Positions 57,132 to 64,000 of a stretch of 64,000 nucleotides of DNA are shown one piece after another. The position numbers were made by a program, and so were the translations under genes. The notes below the pieces were generated by a model, which saw nothing but the letters and a program-made list of their open reading frames with translations, made no database searches and had not been told where the DNA came from. Within the stretch, counting starts at the first letter, position 1. Each line of letters starts with the position of its first letter. Origin of the DNA: Pisolithus tinctorius (lineage: Eukaryota > Basidiomycota > Agaricomycetes > Boletales > Pisolithaceae); NCBI GenBank assembly GCA_024663395.1, contig JANFAH010000030.1, positions 248,001-312,000 of the forward strand. Direction: 5' to 3'.

Positions 57132-58495
57132 GCCTCAGTGGAGGCCTCCAGTGTGGCTTCTGGAGCTGCTGCAGCTGCTCTAGCCTTGGCCACCTTCTTG
57201 GGGCATTCCTTGGCTACATGACCATCCCCTCTGCAGAACATGCAGAGTTTTAAGTTGAAATGTTGCTTTCAGTCAGCAGCTGTTAACTTTCTGTCCTTGC
57301 CAAGTTTGTTGCTGGCTGTTTCAGGCTTTGAAGACCCAGTGCTGGTACTGCTGGTCTTTGGTGCAGTGGGGGACTGGGAGGTGTTGGATGCTGAGGTTTT
57401 CCCTTTGTCGGTGTTTGAGTCTTTATTGCTGGTCTTTGACGAGTTCTGATTACCAGAAGACCGGTTCTGGAATTGGACCTCCTTGCATCATTCCCAGTAG
57501 CAGGTGTCTATGTCCTGAGCTAGACAGCAAAGGTCTTCAAGGGTGTGGGGTTTGCCTACCCAGCTTATCTCATCTTTGATTTGGTCAGGAAGACTGGCAT
57601 AGAAGAAGTGGTGGAGAGCCCCATTGCTGTAACCCCAGACCTGGGTAGCTAGCCTGTTGAACTCGACCATGTATTTGTTGATATGGTGGGTTTCTTTCAT
57701 GGTTAGGTGGTTGAGCTGGTTCTCAGCTTCTGCTACTGGGTCATGGGGGCTGAAGGTTGTCTGGAGTTCGATGACAAACTCGCACCAGCTATCCATCCAC
57801 AGGGGTCGGTCCTTGGGTTTGCTGGTGAGGAGGAGGTCCAGCTCAAACCATTCAAGTGCCATTCCCTTGAGGTAGGATTGGGCGAAGGTTACCTTTTGGC
57901 GGTCATCGTGGAAGGTTCAGGGTTTGTTCTGGAAAGTCAACTCGCACTGGACAAGGAACTGTTGGAGCTTCTTTGGGTCGGTGCCATCGAAGGTGTCTGG
58001 CTCCCAGACCTTGGCTGATCCTGAGCTTCCTTTGGTGTCTCGGTGGGAAGATCGGGTGAGAGACTGTACAGCCCTGGCAAGACTATCTAAGACCCTCATG
58101 GTTTGCAGGTTTCCTTCAGTTTCCTCATGTTCACCTTCCTTGGGATTAGGCCTGAAAGGATCATTGTTGTTATCATTGTCGTCATCACTGGAGTGATGGT
58201 CAGAGTCGTCCGGGTCGTCATCACCATCACCTCTGGGGTTACCAAAGGGAGCAGGAGGCCGACAACCGGCTGGTGTTGGTGTACCTCAATCGTTGGAAGC
58301 CGGTGTAGTACCAGAACGATGGGCTGAGAATCCTTGGAACTGCTGCATGACCACAGAAGTCTGGTGGTGACTGGCAAGGGAACTGAGGGCCAACTGGCAG
58401 CGAAGGTCATCTGAGGTTTCAGGTTGGGTTGGTCTTGAGACAGAGGTGGATTCTAAAGTGTGGTCTGCTCGAGCTTGGGTGCGAGTTCTGGTCAT
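57122..58495 (-). pseudogene. gag: E3 Gag with zinc knuckle
   Basis: ATG 58495 (MTRTRTQARAD). One frame throughout, interrupted only by TGA codons at 58286, 57917, 57488 and 57269. Blocks: VWEPDTFDGTDPKKLQQFL, SYLKGMALEWFELDLLL, MKETHHINKYMVEFNRLA, then the knuckle CMFCRGDGHVAKEC. It ends ...EAKK then TAG. The TGA-only pattern points to CpG deamination of CGA. E2 shares the layout. Confidence 0.85.
57125..57131 (-). promoter_or_regulatory. -1 slippery site of E3 (AAAAAAA)
   Basis: Minus strand GC-A-AAA-AAA then TAG (57122-57124); -1 frame reads IVSSPQNLAHPEDH and joins the pol ORF. Confidence 0.65.
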
Positions 58496-58535
58496 GGGTG
58501 GTAAGTGACTTGCACAAGTGGAAGTCTGAATATAC

Positions 58536-58966
58536 TGTTAAGTCTGTGACTGGGACAGGGGTCAATGGCCAAAGGCCAAGCACTGGGGGCAACAACCCTT
58601 GGTCTTAGCTCGTGTGCTAGACCCTTGCACAAGCCGGGTTGAAGTCAGAGAAAGCCAAGGGGGATCAGGAGTGAAAGCCGAGAGTCAACTCAGGCTTAAG
58701 CTGGAGACTTGGGGTGAACTAAGTTGATATTCAGACTAAGGAACTAAGTACAATGTACGTAGAGTATATATACTGAAGACCAGCAACCCAAAGGCCAGGG
58801 TTACCAGTGAGGAACTAAATAGCTGTGCAAAGAACTAACTAAAGGTTAAATGAGAAGGCAGGGATTGGAGAGCCGAAGACAGACACTGCCCCAGCACAAG
58901 TGAGGGCAGTACAAAGCCTAACTAGAAAAGTATAGTAAGAAAACAGAGCTCGTTTCAGCAGTCAGC
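58536..58966 (-). repeat. 5' LTR of E3
   Basis: Begins TGTTAAGTCTG on the plus strand, preceded by GAATATAC as in E2. The right end (GTCAGCA, 58966) is approximate because no partner LTR is present. A TATA-like TATATATAC is near 58768. It shares the block GAACTAAGTTGATATTC with the E2 LTR. Confidence 0.55.
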
Positions 58967-59361
58967 ATTGACCCGGTGTTTTGAACCTAAGACCAACCTG
59001 TGGGTTTCCCAGTATATGACATTGACAAGAACTGCAGGTCATTGACTATATCTTCTATAAAGTGCCGTACCAGGTCAAGACTCCTCTCAGCAGGGCAAGG
59101 TCTTGCACTGGCCTTAGACCAAGAAGATGGTTGAGTTAACTGGGGAGTATTCTTTTGGCTATTACAATCAGGGTGCAGACTGTGGCTCCGACGGTAGTGA
59201 GGATGTTGGCGCAACAGTCTCTGGTGTGAGGCGTTGGGAGGTACACGATGAGTATTGTGTGTAGGTGACTTGTGATGACCCTGTCGGTGGGAGTTCTGCC
59301 TGGGTTGATTATTGCACTGGCAGGTGTGGAGTGCGTGAGGGGGTCGACGTTGGCTCGATTG
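58967..59361. other. Junction region between E3 and E5
   Basis: No gene recognised. It should hold the 3' untranslated part and perhaps a piece of the 3' LTR of E5, but no LTR ends could be fixed. Confidence 0.4.
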
Positions 59362-62300
59362 TCATGGAGAAGGGCAAGGTGGCCTGTGAGGATGGGTGTT
59401 GTGAGCAGTGTGCGAGGGCTGTGGAAGGCGAGACCAGGATCGCAGAGGTGATAGTCCATGGGCTGGTCCTCTTCTATCTGAACACGGGTGGTATTTATGG
59501 CTTTCACGCAAATGTGGTGCCAAGTGTCCTACAAACACCTGGGGATTGTCATCTGACGAGTCCCTGTCACCCATGTCTCTTAATTTATCAATTCCATTGG
59601 CCCTGATGGCTTCAAGATAGTCGCTTAACGCCTTCAAATGAGCAACATCCTCATATGGTAACCACGTTTGGTCGCCTACGGCCCATTGTACCTCAAAAAT
59701 CACATCGGAGTGGCTTCCGCAATGCCAGAGTATGCGTTTGACAGCCCACTCGCAACTATTCCCACCGAACTCAGGTATTTGATCGTCCCACCGTCCAGGG
59801 AATTTCCTGTCATCGTTCAGTATATGAACCCTCAACAGCGATGAGTGGAATACATCATGTACCCCATGCTGCTTGAGGTTGGGTGGAAGGTCAATCCGGT
59901 ATGAGTAGTTGCTGAAGTCCTCCATGATCCAGTAAGGTCCCATAAATTTCAGGACAAGCTTCTGGGACGTTCCCTTGGGGAAGCTAATATTCTTAGTGGA
60001 TATGTAGACCAGGTCACCTTGGACAAATGGGCTGTCATGGCGCTTTTTATTAGCGCTGATCGTCTGTTTTACTTGTGCTTTCATTATTGCATCATGGGCT
60101 TCCATTATGGTGAGTTTCATCTTGTTTGCGAATGCTCTGATGCTCGGGTACTCATCCCTTGTAGGTGCATCCCATATCATCTTTCGGGGCATATGGCCGG
60201 TATTCAGGAAGAACGGTGCGTATCCTGTTGACTCTGATGTAGCACTGTTGATCACAAATTCAATGGCAGGTAATCGAGATACCCAATCCTTCTGATTGGG
60301 TCCAATGCAACACTGTAGCATTTGACCGATCGTCCTGTTGGCACGTTCTGTCACCCCATCCATTTCAGGATGGTATGCACTGGACATTTTTTGCTTGATC
60401 CCAATCAAGGTATTCAGGTGTGTCCAGAATAAACTTGTGAAGAGTACATCACGATCGCTAATAATGGTCCTAGGTAAGCCATGGTACTTGTATACTTTGG
60501 CAAACATTAATTCTGTGACTTCATGTGCTGTATAGGTGGTTTTACTTGGTACAAGATGTACCATGGATGTTAGCAGATCAATAATGACAGTTATCGAATC
60601 ATAGGTTCCATTTCGGTTGGTCGATTCTGGAAGAGGGCCCATGAAGTCCATGCCTATTGCTTCCCAAGGGCACGAGGGTATAGATAGCGGGTTGAGGAGT
60701 CCAAATGGTTTCTGTGTCGGGGGCTTACTATGGTGGCATGTTTTACAGGACATGCAAAATTTGGTGATATCTTTTACCATAGTGTCCCACCATTGGAACT
60801 CCCTAATGTAGGATACAGTTTTCTTCGCTCCCAAGTGTGTGAGTGAGTGCACCTGATCAATGACGGCTTCTCGAAGTTGTTTACCGTCAACTTCAATATC
60901 TGGCATGCAGAATACTGTCTGATCCGGTAGTTTCAGCTTAATAAAGCCATCCGGCATTATCTCAAAATTCTTAAAGACCTTCAGGTCATTTACAATCTGT
61001 TTAAAGAATGGGTCCTGGTCATATTTGTGCCTCGCAGCCTCCAGGAGTCCCTCATTGCCTGGATATACTATGAGTGGTATGCATGTCACCATTTCCTTAT
61101 TTGTGATATTTGCATCTGTATTAGTGGCATTCATACTCAGCACTTGTCATGTACCCAATGTGTGTGTGTCCTGCATATCTTGCAATGCAGATATAGCATG
61201 TTTGTGGGTATGTAAGGTAGGTGTTTCCACACCTTTCCCCCCCTTCTTTCGCTCACCTGGCCCTAGCAGAGCGAAACAATTCTTCATTCGACTGGTGAAT
61301 TCCATGCCCGTCTCGGGTCGTCTCATCTCCGCTGGAGGAGGACATTGGCGATGTTTTGGTTGCCCAGGTGGCTTGTCCACATCTGCTCCTTCCGAAGGTG
61401 AGGTCCCTTTCTTTGGAGGTCATATCCTTATCATCAATTTAGGGGTGGCCTGTGATGCTTGCAGCGACGATGCGCTTAGATGGTCCCCTGATGATCCTCC
61501 TGCCTCCTGCGGTGTCACAGCCAGCGCTTCCACTCCCACATACACAGGTGCTGTAATAAGCTGTCCATCTCGGGGTGGCGCTGATTCCTCGACATCCACA
61601 TCGTGGTGCAGATACTTGCTTGGAGCACGAATCGTCCCTGGGGCATCAAACTCATATATATGCGATAGTGCATCCAGGAGTACATTCTCTTCTCCTGGGA
61701 CGTACTCAATATTAAAGTTGAATTCCACCAACTTCTCCAGCCACCAGGCCTGCCTGCCAGACAGGTCTTTCTGACCCAGAAGGTAGGTTAGGCTTTTATG
61801 GTTGGTCACCCAAGTGAAATGGATCCCTTGTAGGATATCCCAGTGTCTCAACATAGTCTCCACCCCTGCCAACAACTCCTGTTCGTGGACGGGGTAGTTA
61901 CGTTGTGCTGACAACATTTTTGCAGAATAGAATGCGGCAATTCGAGATGATTTCCAGTCTGGGCCTTGCACAATGACTCCACCAATCCCATTCCCACAGG
62001 CATCGGTCATCACCCAGATAGGCTGACGATCAGGTCCATAATCCAACGGTACTCACGAGTGTGGAGCACACACTGATATGTACTGTTTTACAGTCTCAAA
62101 GGTTTGCTGTTCCATGAACGTCCACCTGAAAGGCCTGGTCTCTGTGCTCACTTCGGTGAGCACTCCCAAAGGTACATGGACCTTATAGATATTGTCTGTG
62201 AGGTAGCCCACTGACCCTATGAATCCTTTACAGAGTGTGCGATTGGTAGGCACCTTCCAATTCAATATGCGGTTGACCTTCTCTGGGTCCATCTTGATCC

Positions 62301-63909
62301 CCTCATCGGTGACGACATGCCCAAGGACCTTGACCTCGTTGCAGAGGAATTGCAATTTCTTTTCACTCAGGTAAAGTTTCTCCTTCGTCAGTATCTCCAG
62401 TACAATTTTAACATGTCAGATGTGATCCTCCAAGGTATCCGAGTATATGATAATATCATCAAGATACATGTCCAGGAACAAGCCAATATGTTCCCCGAAT
62501 ATGTGATTCATCAATGCCTGGTAGGTGGCAGGCACATTACAGTCCCCTTGTTGCATGACTAGGCTGACCATATTGCCATCGGGCATGGTCACTGCCATTC
62601 TCTCGACATGTTCAGGTATAACTTGGATCTGCTCATAGGCATCAGTGCCATCTATTATCAAGTGATATGGCTTCCTGGCCACACACTGCAATATACCATC
62701 CATATCGGGCATCGGTGATGACAGTTTCCGAGTATTCTTATTACATTCTTGCAAGTCCATGATGATGCGCAACCGAGGATGGTCTCCTGCCTTTGGGATC
62801 AGAAGCATGGGGCAGGTATTATGGGCCGTGGTGAGCTCCCATCGTCCCATCTTCAGGTAAGCATTCTTCTTCTCCATCCAAAGTGGTCGTAATGCCTCTG
62901 GGCACTTAGAAGGCCACCAAGGGTATATCTTCTTCTCATCGATCAATGGAATCTCGTGATTTATTGCACAGAACGGGGGCAATGCTGTTGCACCGACTTG
63001 TGAGCACAGCAGCTTAGACAAGTCTTGAAGATATCTCCATGCCTTCTCAAGATTTTCATTATATACATCAGTCGCTCTGGACTCTAGTATGGATACCTGT
63101 GACCCTTTCATCTCCATGGGGGTCGCACTGCCGATTACAACTCGCAGTGAGTGCAAACCAACTAGTGCCTTATGTTGGAACAGGAACGGGGTTCCTAATA
63201 TTAGATCGTAGTTTTGGATATTCATTATGTCGAAATGATGCTCGCAATCGATCCCCTGGTATTGGAACTGTACCCTTGCATCAAAGTTTACCTTTGAACG
63301 AGATCCCTGCACTGCCAGCTGGATAGTGAGCGGCTTCTCAAGGGGTATGCGTTTTACTTTAAGCTGTTCTGTGAGGGTCACTGACATGAAGTTGGCGAGC
63401 AAACCCGTATCAATCAATGCATGAGCAGGGTGGCTGTTTATGTGCACCACCACTACCAGGGGTTTCAGAACTCTTCACATAAAATCCTTGGCTACCGCAG
63501 AATTGCGTTGTAATGTCAGCCAGTCAGCAGTCTTGACAGTGGTGCCATTCAAGTGGAGCATATGGCATGGTATGTCCTCATCAGATTTGCCCTGACTGAT
63601 GGCTGGCTCATCCTCAGTGTCATCGAAAACTCGGGTTAGTCCCAGGTCGTTGTCAAGTGGGTCAGGGCCAATCAGGTCCATGCACGCACGTGCTAGCCTT
63701 TTGGCATGCCAACGCATGACGTCAAATTTGCTCGATTCCAAGTTCAGCGCAGGGAGTTCGAAGCACAATGCCATATGGTAATCATATACTTCATACATGA
63801 ATCCATCCTTAATAACACAGGCAAAGCACCTCTGATTCTCTCCCTCAAGCACTTGCATGCTGTAGGTCTCCAGTTTGTCTACAATGGCCTCCTCAAAAGG
63901 TCTGCCCAT
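59362..63909 (-). pseudogene. pol: E5 chromovirus Gag-end/Pol, one frame with five TGA codons
   Basis: A single reading frame of about 4.5 kb, interrupted only by TGA at 63475, 62416, 62053, 61420 and 61147, with no frameshift. Order: aspartic protease HALIDTGLLANFMS; RT with ECNKNTRKLSSPMPDMDG, DGTDAYEQIQV and MYLDDIIIYSD; RNase H with WVMTDACGNGIGGVIV and VHEQELLAGVETML; integrase with CMSCKTCHHSK, IGMDFMGPL, IISDRDVLFTS and DGVTERANRTIGQ; then a C-terminal chromodomain-like part, WAVKRILWH...FEVQWAVGDQTWLPYEDV. Gag lies beyond the right edge. All five stops fit CGA-to-TGA. Confidence 0.88.
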
Positions 63910-64000
63910 AGGTGGGGATCTCCATGCCCTTGCTCGCTCTCCTTTGCATAGGTCAGATTTTGCTACCCCAGTGTCATGACCATGACACCAGCGTAAGCCC
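59362..64000 (-). mobile_element. Ty3/gypsy chromovirus E5, 5' end beyond window
   Basis: Pol is nearly continuous and the 3' border is uncertain. Protease, RT, RNase H, integrase and chromodomain are in canonical gypsy order, placing it in the chromovirus branch. No LTR is in the window. Confidence 0.8.

Larger units (their letters stand above)
54342..58966 (-). mobile_element. Ty3/gypsy retrotransposon E3, 3' truncated
   Basis: 5' LTR (58536-58966), gag, protease, RT, RNase H and the first half of integrase, ending abruptly at about 54342 where E4 starts. It is a relative of E2. The missing 3' half of integrase was not found on the far side of E4. Confidence 0.85.

Noticed and set aside
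61025..61774. 249-codon plus-strand ORF opposite E5 pol
   Set aside because: Overlaps RNase H and linker of pol on the opposite strand; Ser/Cys-rich composition is the complement of the pol frame.
59362..63909. UGA recoding (selenocysteine or alternative code) in E5
   Set aside because: E1 and E4 gag/pro frames end at TGA, normal genes end at TGA too, and CpG deamination explains the stops more simply.

Overview
The window looks like a repeat-rich accessory region of a filamentous basidiomycete (Agaricomycete-type) genome. Evidence: spliced genes with ~50-nt GT-AG introns (one carries a CTAAC branch site), fungal-type GH3 and SWAP-like genes, Ty3/gypsy elements (some with chromodomains), a PIF/Harbinger element with a SANT-domain partner gene, and strong loss of CpG. 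The species cannot be told from the sequence. No rRNA, tRNA or CRISPR was seen. || Layout. 1-6357: two minus-strand Ty3/gypsy elements, one (E1) inserted in the pol of the other (E2), which keeps its 5' LTR. 6358-7235: CpG-poor filler. 7395-25400: a decayed gene neighbourhood made by segmental duplication. Unit A (about 7.7-13.9 kb) is SWAP-like splicing factor (-), GH3 (+), membrane protein (-); unit B (about 20.3-25.4 kb) repeats that order. Between them lie further membrane-protein fragments, an ANL-superfamily (acyl-CoA ligase-like) gene without its core, a kinase fragment and a third GH3 tail. SWAP is intact only in unit A; GH3 is nearly intact only in unit B. || 25501-34540: a 9-kb island with only about five CpG dinucleotides. 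It holds an ERG26-like fragment, a (CA)17 tract, a hairpin MITE and an intron-rich gene with tandem exon-intron repeats. 34781-44270: a nested stack. A serine-rich gene is interrupted by an LTR, the LTR carries a nearly complete Harbinger element, and the Harbinger ORF1 carries a 1.57-kb palindromic foldback with Tc1/mariner-like ends. To the right are the chromodomain 3' end of a retroelement with an antisense coiled-coil ORF, and an LTR-like block. 45351-46417: an intact four-exon Zn2Cys6-motif gene. 47170-58966: E4, a distinct gypsy lineage with an FIDD reverse-transcriptase motif, abuts truncated E3. 59362-64000: pol of chromovirus E5, open except for five TGA codons. || Main observations: (i) four unrelated gypsy elements have a -1 slippery heptanucleotide directly abutting the gag (or gag-pro) stop codon; (ii) C-to-T decay at CpG is visible directly by comparing two LTR copies and probably explains the TGA-only nonsense codons; (iii) the triple nesting gives an order of events; (iv) the 102-bp exon-intron tandem array and the palindrome are unusual structures.
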